47,231 nucleotides of DNA from Planctomycetota bacterium (GTDB lineage: Bacteria > Planctomycetota > SZUA-567 > H5-PLA8), in the NCBI GenBank assembly GCA_023150555.1, contig JAKLKQ010000055.1:1-47231 (forward strand), written 5' to 3'. The notes beneath the pieces are model-generated. The model did no database searches. It was not told where the DNA came from and saw only the letters and a list, made by a program, of their open reading frames with translations. Each line of letters begins with the position of its first letter. Positions within the stretch are counted from its first letter, which is position 1. This document shows positions 1 through 9,200 of the stretch, piece after piece. The position numbers were made by a program, and so were the translations under genes.

Positions 1-375
1 GGCGTTCCCTCGACGCCCCCACAAACTAGGTTTCGGCGGGGTGCCCAAGGGACTTAAGAACTTTTCAACAGAGCAGTCATCGGTCATTGAATATCCGCGA
101 AGCTCTGGGAGGGCGAGCCGCCGTCCGAGCCGCGCTCGCGTCCGCCGGGCGATAAGCGGGCAACGCTTGATGATCGTGCTTTCACTATTCATCGGTCGTT
201 AAGACCCGTGAGGCGCGCTGATAATTGACCCTCCCCCGTGGTCCTGCGCGAGCCTGGTGCGGCACGCTTCGCGCGCCGCCACCGGCGTGTCGCAGAAACG
301 CCGGCTCGCGCAGTACCACGGGGGAGGGTTAAAGGAGAGGGGGCCGCAGAGTGATAGCTATCCTCGGCGCCGCTT
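1..375. other. Non-coding left edge with a long palindrome
   Basis: I see no convincing gene here. The short open frames lack ribosome binding sites and recognisable protein content. The region lies downstream of the minus-strand AraC-type gene, whose stop codon is at 376-378. It holds the long inverted repeat annotated separately and a short direct repeat (core TCATCGGTC) near 78 and 190. The window edge cuts off whatever lies further left. Confidence 0.6.
228..329. repeat. Long near-perfect inverted repeat (27-bp arms)
   Basis: Positions 228-254 pair with 303-329 at 26 of 27 positions; the single mismatch is 243 against 314. The outer end reads ACCCTCCCCCGTGG and the inner end GCGCGAGCC. 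The 48-nt interior contains two smaller self-complementary stretches (near 256-282 and 283-302), so a transcript could form a branched structure. There is no T-run after either arm, so it does not look like a simple terminator. A MITE-like or REP-like palindromic element, or a structured RNA, is possible. It sits just past the 3' end of the AraC-type gene. Confidence 0.75.
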
Positions 376-1608
376 TTACTTCCTCTTCTTGCGCTTCGCA
401 GGTTTCTTCTTCGCAGGCTTCTTCTTCCCCTTCTTCATGCGCGCGCGGACCGAGGGCTTCGCGCCATCCTTGTCGAGGCGCAGGCCTTTGCCCAGCATGT
501 CGGCGCGCTTGCGGAACGTGCGCGGCGTCATCCCCGTCAGGTCGAAGAAGTGCTTGGTGAAGAACGGGTGCGAGTCGTAGCCCAGTTCCTTGCGGATCTC
601 CTCGATCGACTGCGTGCTGGTGCGCAGCATGTGCAGCGCCTGGTACATCCGCGTGAAGCGCGCGTAGCGCACCGGCGACATGCCCAGGTCGCGCGTGAAG
701 TCGCGGTACAGCTGCTGGTACACCAGCCCCGCCTGCTTCGCCAGCTTCGGGACGCTGGGCATCTCGCCCGGGCAGCAGTGGATCTGCCGCGCCAGGTCCT
801 GCGAAGCGAACTCGCGCTGCGACATCCGCGCCGACATCCGGTTGCGGTCCTGCGGCAGTTCGGCGCCCGTCGCCAGGTCCATCAGCAGCACGCGCAGCAG
901 CGCTTCTGCCGCGCGGTTCCAATCCACCGGCGTCGCCAGGCGCGCGCGCGCCAGGCGCGAATACGCCGCCTTGGCCATCAGGCCGCCGACGCGCGTGGTC
1001 TTGCCCGGCTTCTGCCGGTAGTGGCGCCCGGTCTTGTACTGCGAGGCGAAGCGCTTGATCGGCACGCCGCTCCACAGCTCGTACTCGCTGAACTCGACGA
1101 GCTTGTGCGTGGCCTCGTTGACGAACGGCCACATGCTCCGGGGCAGTTCCAGCGGCGGCAACGGGTCGCCGTGCTTCATCTGCTGGCCCTTCGCATTGCG
1201 CAGGTCGAAGTGGACGAAGACGACGCCCAGGCGCTTGCGCCCGCGCTGCTCCATCAGGTACTTGCGACCCGGCCGCAGCCAGTAGACGCCGCCGGGCACC
1301 AGCACGTGCTTCTCCTTCAGGTCCGCCGTCAGGAAGCCGCCGCCTTCCCACACGTACAGCAGCACGTGCTCGGTGACGTTGCGCGACCAGCGCTCGCCCG
1401 CCGTCCAGTTGAACGGCAGGTACGTGCGCCACGCGCCGAGGAAGCTGATCTGGGCACTCATGAGGTCGATAGGCATGTCGGGGCGCTCCGTTTTCGAGGC
1501 ATCCAAAATGCACTGAACGTTCTTGTAAGTCCAATAGGTAAGATTCTGCACCATGTGGGATCCGTGTAAAGAAAAATACATACGAGCCGTTTCGACAAAA
1601 CGAGCCAT
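376..1608 (-). CDS. AraC-family transcriptional regulator with a lysine-rich C-terminal tail
   Basis: Predicted 410-residue DNA-binding regulator. The N-terminal half looks like a cupin-type AraC sensor domain, with a basic Arg/Gly stretch before a beta-rich segment ending FVHFDL. The C-terminal two-helix-turn-helix domain lies at about residues 274-370 and has the AraC signatures ELGYDSHPFFTKHF and GMTPRTFRK. The last 20 or so residues are a Lys/Ala/Pro tail resembling histone H1 or HU tails, which is unusual for AraC proteins. The open frame extends upstream to 1878 but would overlap the divergent DJ-1 gene. I chose ATG 1608; ATG 1581 and ATG 1554 are alternatives. It is divergent from the DJ-1/PfpI gene with 95 bp between starts, so it may control that gene (inference). 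Confidence 0.85.
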   Translation of the reverse strand: MARFVETARMYFSLHGSHMVQNLTYWTYKNVQCILDASKTERPDMPIDLMSAQISFLGAWRTYLPFNWTAGERWSRNVTEHVLLYVWEGGGFLTADLKEKHVLVPGGVYWLRPGRKYLMEQRGRKRLGVVFVHFDLRNAKGQQMKHGDPLPPLELPRSMWPFVNEATHKLVEFSEYELWSGVPIKRFASQYKTGRHYRQKPGKTTRVGGLMAKAAYSRLARARLATPVDWNRAAEALLRVLLMDLATGAELPQDRNRMSARMSQREFASQDLARQIHCCPGEMPSVPKLAKQAGLVYQQLYRDFTRDLGMSPVRYARFTRMYQALHMLRTSTQSIEEIRKELGYDSHPFFTKHFFDLTGMTPRTFRKRADMLGKGLRLDKDGAKPSVRARMKKGKKKPAKKKPAKRKKRK

Positions 1609-1703
1609 TCTGACCCGCCGAAACGTCGGAGCTTGCCCGCCCGTTACGCCCGCGTAGCATGAAACAAGCTTCGATTTCGAACCGTTTGCGAAAGGAGTCC
1701 GCC

Positions 1704-2219
1704 ATGGCGTCCAAGGGCCTCGCCGTCGTCCTCGTCGAGAACCTCTACGAGAACCTGGAGTTGCACTATCCGCGCCTGCGCCTGGAGGAGGCCGGCTTCG
1801 ACGTGAAGCTAGCCGCGCCCAAGGCCGGCGAGACCTACACGAGCAAGGAAGGCTTTCCCGCGAAGTCGGACGTCGCATTCAAAGACCTTGATGCCAAACG
1901 GGTTAAGGTGCTCGTGGTGCCCGGCGGCTACTGCCCCGACAAGCTGCGGCGCTACGCCGACTGCAATGCGCTGGTCGCGGGCGTCTTCAAGTCCGGCGGC
2001 GTCGTCGCGGCGATCTGCCACGGCGGCTGGGTGCCCATAAGTGCCGGCATCCTCAAGGGTAAGCGCCTCACCAGCGTCGGCGCCATCAAAGACGACCTCG
2101 TCAACGCCGGCGCACAGTGGGTCGACGAGCCCTGCGTCGTCGACGGTAACCTCGTCACCGCCCAGGTGCCCAAGGACCTGCCCGCGTTCATGCGGGCGAT
2201 CCTGAGCCTCGCAGGCTAG
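1704..2219 (+). CDS. DJ-1/PfpI family protein (class I glutamine amidotransferase-like fold)
   Basis: A 171-residue single-domain protein of normal family length. The nucleophile elbow AICHGGW places the reactive Cys at residue 105 next to His106. A PfpI-type acidic motif (YENLEL, residues 15-20) and VVPGGY near residue 71 fit the fold. Known relatives include intracellular proteases, glyoxalases or deglycases, and redox-sensing chaperones; the sequence alone does not decide which. ATG 1704 is chosen because AAAGGAG sits at 1691-1697; the frame upstream of it has no good ribosome binding site. A possible promoter (TTGCCC, 16 bp, TAGCAT) lies at 1633-1660. The only close partner is the divergent AraC-type gene. 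Confidence 0.9.
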   Translation: MASKGLAVVLVENLYENLELHYPRLRLEEAGFDVKLAAPKAGETYTSKEGFPAKSDVAFKDLDAKRVKVLVVPGGYCPDKLRRYADCNALVAGVFKSGGVVAAICHGGWVPISAGILKGKRLTSVGAIKDDLVNAGAQWVDEPCVVDGNLVTAQVPKDLPAFMRAILSLAG

Positions 2220-2290
2220 GAATTCCGGCGACTGGGCTCGACGGAGGCTCGCGCGCAGACAAGCTTGCACGGTGCGCTTTGTGCATTTCC

Positions 2291-2320
2291 AAGCCCGGAA
2301 ACGGGTTACGAAACGGGCTT
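2291..2320 (+). terminator. Possible stem-loop after the DJ-1/PfpI gene
   Basis: AAGCCCG (2291-2297) is the exact complement of CGGGCTT (2314-2320), with a 16-nt loop. It lies 71 nt past the stop codon and has no following T-run, so a terminator role is only tentative. Confidence 0.3.
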
Positions 2321-2359
2321 GCCGGGCCCCAAAGATCTACATTTAACCCCCGGTTCCTG

Positions 2360-2388
2360 TTGAAGTTGCAGCTTTTTAGGCCTACACT
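2360..2388 (+). promoter_or_regulatory. Sigma70-type promoter for the kinase 1 gene run
   Basis: TTGAAG at 2360-2365 and TACACT at 2383-2388 are separated by exactly 17 bp. They lie 55 bp upstream of the GTG start at 2443, inside the 223-bp gap after the DJ-1/PfpI gene. The same TTGAA-17-TAC pattern recurs before nuoJ. Assigned by eye only. Confidence 0.5.
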
Positions 2389-2442
2389 TCGTCTACGCGT
2401 TGGGGACCACCTAAACTCCAACGCCATGGCGGGGGCATTTCG

Positions 2443-5400
2443 GTGAGCGAAGCTTTCTCAACGCAAGACTCGACCCGCCGCAAGCGCCTGGGCGAACTGG
2501 CCGTCGAGAAGGGCCTCATCAACCAGGGCCAGCTCGACGAGGCGCTCTCGAACCAGAAGGAACTCGTTAAGCTGGGCCTCAGCCAGAAGATAGGCGAGAT
2601 CCTCTACAAGAAGAACCTCATCTCTCAGGAGTCCCTCGCGGATCTTCTGCGCGAGCAGAAGCCCACGACGCGGCGGCTTGGGAATTTCGAGATCTACGAA
2701 AAAGTCGGCCAAGGCGGCATGGGCATGGTCTTCCGCGCACGGCAGATCAGCATGGACCGCATCGTCGCGCTGAAGATCCTGGCGCCGAAGTACGCGGACG
2801 ATCCGAACTTCATTCAGCGCTTCGTGCGCGAAGCGCGCTCGGCGGGCCAGTTCAACCACGAGAACATCGTCACCGCCGTCGACGTCGGCTTCCAGAAGCC
2901 CTACCACTACTTCGCGATGGAGTTCGTGGAAGGCACGAGCCTGCGCAAGCTCCTGCAGCAGCGCGGGCGCTTTGCCGAGCGCGACGCGCTGGACATGGCC
3001 CTGCAGATCGCCAAGGCCCTCGACCATGCCCTGGAAAAGAACATCCTCCACCGCGACGTGAAGCCCGACAACGTCATGGTCACCGACCGCGGCATCGCCA
3101 AGCTCCTCGACATGGGCCTGGCCTGCACCGCCGGCGCCGAAGCCGACGCGGGCGAGACCGTCGGCGAGAAGCGCCGAAAGGCCGTCGGTACGCCGCATTA
3201 CATCGCGCCTGAAGCCGCGCGCGGCGAAGAGAACATCGACACCCGCGCCGACCTGTACAGCCTGGGCTGCACACTCTACCAGCTGCTGACGGGGCAGACG
3301 CCCTTCGAAGGCAACAACGCGCGCGCCATCATGCTGCGGCACGTCACGGACCGCATTCCGGACGTGCGCGAGAAGGCGCCCGAAGTCTCCGCGGCGACCG
3401 CGCACGTGCTGGGCAAACTCGCCGCGCCAGCCCGCGAGGACCGCTACCAGACGCCCAAGCAGCTGATCGAGGATCTGGATGCGCTGCTGGCCGGCAAGAA
3501 GCCGGTGCACGCCGTTCCGCCCGGCGGCCCGCGCAGCGGGCGCATGCGCGGCGAGCACACCACCGGCCCGCGCAGCCCCGTCGCGAAGACGACCGGTCCT
3601 CGTGCGCCGATCGGTTCGCGCGGCACCACCGGCCCCCGCGGCGCGATTGCTCCGCACACCACCGGACCGGCTTCGCCCGTCGACGGCGACCGGACCGGCG
3701 GGCAGGTTGCCACGGCCACCACCGTCCGCGGTGCACGGCGGAAGAAGAACGGCACCGCCGTCTGGCTGGCGGCCGGCGCCGCCGCGTTGCTGCTGCTGGT
3801 TGCCGGCATCGCCAGTATGGGCCCAACACCGAAGGCGCCGCGCTCCGACGCGGCCGCGGCCGTGCCCGCTCCCGACCACATTTCCACCGGCGCTGCGGCG
3901 GCCTCCGCCGAGTCCGGCGCCCCCGCACAACCGGCGGCCGCGCCTCATCCGCGGCACGAGAAGCTGGAGGTGCGCACCGAGCGCGCCCGCAAGGCCCTGG
4001 ACGACGCGCTGGCCCTGCAGCAGAAAAGCCCCGACGACTTCGCGGCGCTGATCGCCGCCTTCCGCTCGGCCCAGGACCGCGCCAAGGGCCTGCCAATGGC
4101 GCAGGAAGCCGGCGATGGGCTCGACGCCGCCCGCGCGAGATGGTCCCAGACCTTCGACGCGGCCCTGGAAGGCCTGAAGGCCACGGCCGCGGAGGCGCTC
4201 AAGAAGGACGACTTCGACGCCGCGGACCGCGCGTTTGACGAAAGGCAGGTCGCGCAGGCGCTCAAGGTTGAAGACTGGCAGAAGCGCCTGGGGGAAGCGC
4301 GCAAGGCCATCGGCGATGCGGCCGAGGCCAAGGCACGCGCGCTGCTGGACGACGCTCGCGCCAAGGCCAAGGAAGGCACCGTCGAGTCCCTGACGGCGGC
4401 GATCGAACAGGCCAAGCTGACCGAGGCCCTGCCCGAGCGGCTGGCGCGCTCCGCCGGGGCCGCGCGCCGCGAACGCGCTGGCTGGGCGGCGAACCTCGAC
4501 GAACGCCGCGCCGCCGAGGCCGCCAAAGAGCGCATGCGCGTCGAACAGGCGCGCGACGCCTTCTACGCCGTAAAACGCGAGCTCGCCGAGTTGCTCGAAA
4601 AGAACCGCTTCGACCAGGCCTCCGAGTTGCTCGAGCAGCGCCGGGGCGATGCGGCGCTGAAGGACGCCGCCCCGTACTTCGATCGCGAGAAGGCCGACCT
4701 CGCCCTGCTGATCGAGTTGCGGGAGGAAGCGCTGGCCGCGCTGAAGGCCAAGACCGGCGAGACCGTCGTGGTGCACAAGGGTCCGCTGGAACTGACGGGC
4801 AAGGTAATGCCCGCCGGTACCGGCAACGGCCTGCCGTTGAAGCTGAAAGACGGCCCGGAGATGGTCGTCAACGCCAAGGACCTCAGTGTCGCCGATGTCT
4901 TCGCCTACACCGCTCTGCCCAAGGACGACAAGGCCTGGGGCGAATGGACGCGCCGCCGCGGTCTGCTGGTGCTGGCGGCCGGCGAAACCGCCAAGGCGCG
5001 CGAATTCTTTCAGAAGGCGGGCGGAGCCGGTCTAGGCGACGCCGTGAAACCGTACCTGGATTGGATCGAAGTCCTGGAACTGGGCGAAGTGGAAGTGCGT
5101 GCGCGCAAGGCCTGGGACGAGGCCGAAGGCCTGTTTACCGCCAAGCAACTCAAGGAGGCCCACCTCGCCTACAGCGCGTTCAAGGCGGAGTACGCCAAGA
5201 CCAAGACTTTCGCCGACAAGCAGGAGGCCCTCCAGGCGCGGATGCTGGAGATCGACAAGGCGCTGAATCCCTACGCGCCGGGGTTGCTGGCGACCTACTT
5301 CCGCGGCCGGGACCACGATCCCAAGGCCGAGATCCTGAAACGCGTCGAAAGGCAGGTCGACTACGACTGGGGCGGCGGCTCGCCCGACGACCGCGTTCCG

Positions 5401-6210
5401 AACAACGACTTTTCCGCGCGCTGGGAAGGGTACGTCCGCATCGAAGAAGCCGGCACCTACGTCTTCTCCCCGATTGCCGACGACGGCGTGCGCGTGTGGA
5501 TCAACGGCAAGCAGATTCTCGAGGACTGGAACATCCACCCCCCGAAAGCGATCGAAGGCAAGGTCGAACTCACGAAGGGCCTGCACGAATTCCGGATGGA
5601 TTTCTTCGAGGCCGGCGGCGGGGCGGTAATCCGGCTGCACTGGCACCGCGAAGGCGAGCAGGACCGCGTAATCGCGCCGGGCGCGCTCTTCCACGACCCG
5701 CGCAAGGCACCCAAGGACGGCAACGGGGCAAAGGACGACGGCAAACAAGGCGCCGCGCCCTCCGCCAAAGACAAGGAAGCCTACCTCGCCGATCTCCAGG
5801 AGATCGATCCCCAGGTCGATCGCGGGACCTTCGGAAAGAAGAAGGAACTCGGCATTGGCAACAAGCACATCCGCGTGGACGAGCGGGATTACGAGAATGG
5901 ACTGGGCATGCACCCGCCCAAGAGCGGCGCGGCCACTGTACGGTACGAACTGGGCGGAGCCTACCGGGCCTTGAGCGGTGCCGCGGGACTGAACGACACC
6001 TCCAAGAAAGGCAGCAAGTCACCGCTGACCTTCATGATCCTGGGCGACGGAAAGGTCCTTTGGAAATCGCCCAAGATCCAGCAGCGCGGCGAAAGGTATA
6101 CGTTTCGCGTGGAGGTACCTGGCGTGAAGATGCTCGAATTGTCCGTCGACTGTCCGGGGGATAACGGCGGCGCCCACGCCGTCTGGCTGGATCCCAAGCT
6201 GGAGAAGTAG
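2443..6210 (+). CDS. Receptor-like Ser/Thr protein kinase with PA14 and NPCBM domains (kinase 1)
   Basis: A 1255-residue single-pass membrane kinase. Residues 10-70 resemble the MshEN/GspE N-terminal helical module. A PknB-type kinase domain spans about 78-350: glycine loop GQGGMG (89-94), Lys111, HRDVKPDN (203-210), DMG instead of DFG (223-225) and APE (255-257). A Pro/Arg linker with four TTGP repeats (373-409) leads to a membrane helix at about 438-458, preceded by RRKK, so the kinase should be cytoplasmic. The outer part has a long Ala/Lys/Glu helical or coiled-coil region (about 470-930), a PA14 domain (about 944-1071) and a C-terminal NPCBM-type domain (about 1113-1255). PA14 and NPCBM are carbohydrate-associated modules, so envelope or glycan sensing is inferred. 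Start is GTG; an ATG 17 bp upstream is out of frame. Confidence 0.9.
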   Translation: MSEAFSTQDSTRRKRLGELAVEKGLINQGQLDEALSNQKELVKLGLSQKIGEILYKKNLISQESLADLLREQKPTTRRLGNFEIYEKVGQGGMGMVFRARQISMDRIVALKILAPKYADDPNFIQRFVREARSAGQFNHENIVTAVDVGFQKPYHYFAMEFVEGTSLRKLLQQRGRFAERDALDMALQIAKALDHALEKNILHRDVKPDNVMVTDRGIAKLLDMGLACTAGAEADAGETVGEKRRKAVGTPHYIAPEAARGEENIDTRADLYSLGCTLYQLLTGQTPFEGNNARAIMLRHVTDRIPDVREKAPEVSAATAHVLGKLAAPAREDRYQTPKQLIEDLDALLAGKKPVHAVPPGGPRSGRMRGEHTTGPRSPVAKTTGPRAPIGSRGTTGPRGAIAPHTTGPASPVDGDRTGGQVATATTVRGARRKKNGTAVWLAAGAAALLLLVAGIASMGPTPKAPRSDAAAAVPAPDHISTGAAAASAESGAPAQPAAAPHPRHEKLEVRTERARKALDDALALQQKSPDDFAALIAAFRSAQDRAKGLPMAQEAGDGLDAARARWSQTFDAALEGLKATAAEALKKDDFDAADRAFDERQVAQALKVEDWQKRLGEARKAIGDAAEAKARALLDDARAKAKEGTVESLTAAIEQAKLTEALPERLARSAGAARRERAGWAANLDERRAAEAAKERMRVEQARDAFYAVKRELAELLEKNRFDQASELLEQRRGDAALKDAAPYFDREKADLALLIELREEALAALKAKTGETVVVHKGPLELTGKVMPAGTGNGLPLKLKDGPEMVVNAKDLSVADVFAYTALPKDDKAWGEWTRRRGLLVLAAGETAKAREFFQKAGGAGLGDAVKPYLDWIEVLELGEVEVRARKAWDEAEGLFTAKQLKEAHLAYSAFKAEYAKTKTFADKQEALQARMLEIDKALNPYAPGLLATYFRGRDHDPKAEILKRVERQVDYDWGGGSPDDRVPNNDFSARWEGYVRIEEAGTYVFSPIADDGVRVWINGKQILEDWNIHPPKAIEGKVELTKGLHEFRMDFFEAGGGAVIRLHWHREGEQDRVIAPGALFHDPRKAPKDGNGAKDDGKQGAAPSAKDKEAYLADLQEIDPQVDRGTFGKKKELGIGNKHIRVDERDYENGLGMHPPKSGAATVRYELGGAYRALSGAAGLNDTSKKGSKSPLTFMILGDGKVLWKSPKIQQRGERYTFRVEVPGVKMLELSVDCPGDNGGAHAVWLDPKLEK

Positions 6211-6250
6211 CCGGGACCGGCCGGACGAATTTTGCGACGGAACACGGATC

Positions 6251-9200
6251 ATGCAGATCTTCTATTGCGACAAATGCGGCATGCGCATCCCGCAGGCCCA
6301 AATCGACAACGGGCAGGCCGCGCACCTCGGCGACGAAAAACTCGCCTGCCCGGCTTGCACCAAACAAGTCGACCCCAGACCCGCCGCCCGCCCCCAGGCC
6401 AAGAGTTCGGGCATCCGTCTCGACGCCATTCAGCCGGTGAAGAATCCCGCTTCCAGCGGAATGCTGGTGCCCTACCGCCGCCCGGCGCGGGAATCGGGCG
6501 CGGCCCAAGACCGGCACGGCGGGCACGGCCACGGCGCCAAGGGCGCGGACTCATCTTCGTCGGCGAAACTCTACGCGGGCGTCGGCATCGGATTTTTCGT
6601 CATCCTTCTGGGCGTGATCTTCGCCTCGGGCGGCAACAAGAAAGTCGAGACCGACCGCCGCGAGTCCGCCGATATCCCCAGGGCCAAGACCGCCGACGCG
6701 CCGGCCACCGCCCTGGCCCAGTCCAAAGGCCCGCAGTTGCTCACGCCGCCGGCGCGCACGACGCCGGACCCGCGGCACGAGGTGCGCACCGTGCCCGAGT
6801 CCTTGCCCGGTCCTCCGTTGCCCGATCCACAGGAGAATGCCGAGCCCGACCGCGAAGACCTGGCCGCCGACGCCTTCGACGTCCTGAAGAAATTCGACGG
6901 TCTGGCGGAGGACGACAAGGACGGACGCAAGCGGAAGATCGAGTCGTTCCTTGAGACCTACGCGGACACACTGGCCGGCGCGCGCGCGCGCGTCTTGCTG
7001 CAAAACCTGGAAGCCGGCGTATCCACCGACGAAACGGAGGATGCGAAGGAACCCGTGGAAGTGACAGCCGGAAAAGTACCGTCGACCAAACACGTAAAGG
7101 AAACCGTGGAAGCGGATGGTACACGCGTGGCCGTCCTCGCACTGCCCTGGGTCGACTCCGGCGGAACGGAAGCGCCCGACGGCGCCATGAAAACCAGCAC
7201 CACCTACCTGAACGTCGGCAATGCGGACATGAAGACGGTCACCTTCATGCACTTCCCCGCGTTCCCCGTGCCGCCGCGCGCCAAGATTCTCGAAGCGCAC
7301 ATCCAGTTCACTTGCAAACACCCGCAGAGACCTTCCTCCAATCCGCCGCCGGCCAAGACCATCGAAGCGGAGGCCGCGGACTGCAGCGTAAAGCCCGGCG
7401 AGATGCAGATCGCAGGTCGCAAGCGCACCCAGGCGCAGGTGTTCTGGACACCACCCGCCTGGTCGTCCGCAGGTGAACGAACCGACAAGCAGCGCACGCC
7501 CGACCTGTCTTCCCTGATTCAGGAAGTGGTGGACCGGCCCGGCTGGCAGGCGAAAAACGCGATCCTGTTCCTGTTCTCGAAAGGCAGCCGCCACTCGGCG
7601 TATCCGCGCGACCTGAAGGACCCCGCTCGGTCGCCGGCCCTGACTGTCCGTTACCGCGAAGCGGGCGCCGTCGACCCCGCTTCAACGGAATCCGCATCCG
7701 GTCCGGCGCAGCCCGCGGCCACCGGCGACGCGGGCCTCCTGCAGGTGCTTGCGGTTCTGACGCCGGAGCTGCGCAAGGGCGAGTTCGAAGACGCGGCCGA
7801 ACGGGTCAATGTGCTCCTGAAGGACCCCAAGTTCGCCGGCGCCGCGGAGGCCCTGGCGCGCGAGAAGCGCGATCTGGCGGCCGTTCTGGCCCTGCGCGAT
7901 GCCACCATCGCCTCGCTCAACGAGGGCGGCAAGGCGGTAAAGCTCAACAAGGGCAAGCTGGACCTCGACGGCAAGACCGTGCGCGGGACCGACCACACCA
8001 AGGTCACCGTCCGCGTCACGGGCGGGCTCGAGATGGTGGTCTACGCGCGGGAATTCAGCGCCGCGGAGATCGCCCGCTACGCGCCGCAGCCCAGGACTGC
8101 GGACGAGCGGCGCGCGCACGCCTACCTGCACCTGGCTACCGGCGATGCCGCCCAAGCAAAGGCCGTCCTCGTCGAAGCCGGCAAGAACGGCGATCCCGGC
8201 CTGCAGCCGTACCTCGACCGGTTGGAGCTGGCGGCCCTGGACCCAAACGACCTGAAAGCCAAGGCGGCTTGGCTGGGTGTGGAAAAACACGTGACGGACG
8301 GGCGGCTCGCCGAAGCGGCTGCGGAATTGAAGGCCTTCCAGGGCGCCTATGGCGACACGGCCTTTGCCAACGACATCGCGGCCACCCTCAAGGCGCGAGC
8401 CCGGGAGATCGATAAGGCGCTCAACCCTTACATGCCCGGCCTGAAAGGCGAATACTTCAAGAACAACGCCCTGAAGCCGGAAGAGATGCTGAAGGAACGC
8501 ATCGACGCCACGATCGACTTTCGCTGGAACAACGCCGCGCCCATGGCCGGCGTACCGGAGAATTTTGCCGCTCGCTGGACCGGATTCCTCAAAGTGCCCA
8601 AGAAGGGAACCTATACCCTGGCGGCATCCGTGGACGACGGCACGCGGCTGTATGTCGCCGGCAACAAGGTGATCGATCGGTGGACCTCGAGCCCGGAGAA
8701 GAAGCACGAGGCCGCCGTCGATCTTGACGAAGGTTACCACGCGTTGAAGATCGAGTACTTCGACGGCAACTCCACCGCGGTATGCGTCTTGTCGTGGTCC
8801 TTGAAGGACGGATTCGAGGAGCAGGTGGTGCCACCCGAAGCGCTATGGCACCGCGACGAATCCAAGCCCGCGGCGGCGGGTGAGGCGAACCCGGACGCCG
8901 GTGCTCCGGCCGACGCACTAAAGCCCGTGACACTCGCGCCCGGCGAGGGAATCTTTCTGGGCGAAATCAAGCCGAAGTCTGTCAGGATCGGCGGGGGCAA
9001 GTACGCCGCCGACGGCACACTGGGTCACAGCCCGGCCAAGATCTCCGTCGGCGGCGTCGAATCGCCGCACGGCATCTGCACCCATCCCTTCGAGAATGGA
9101 GCATCTGCCGTCGATTACGAACTGGACAGGCCCTACCGGCAATTCATCGGACACGTCGCGATCAACGACAATGGAGGCGCCAGAGTTCCGCTTACCTTCA

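Noticed and set aside
1609..1878. Longer N-terminus for the AraC-type regulator
   Set aside because: It would overlap the start of the DJ-1 gene and is almost all Arg, Pro, Gly and Ser, unlike a folded domain.
2458..4776. Long minus-strand open frame (772 codons)
   Set aside because: It lies entirely opposite kinase 1 and has no domain. Long antisense frames are expected in GC-rich coding DNA.
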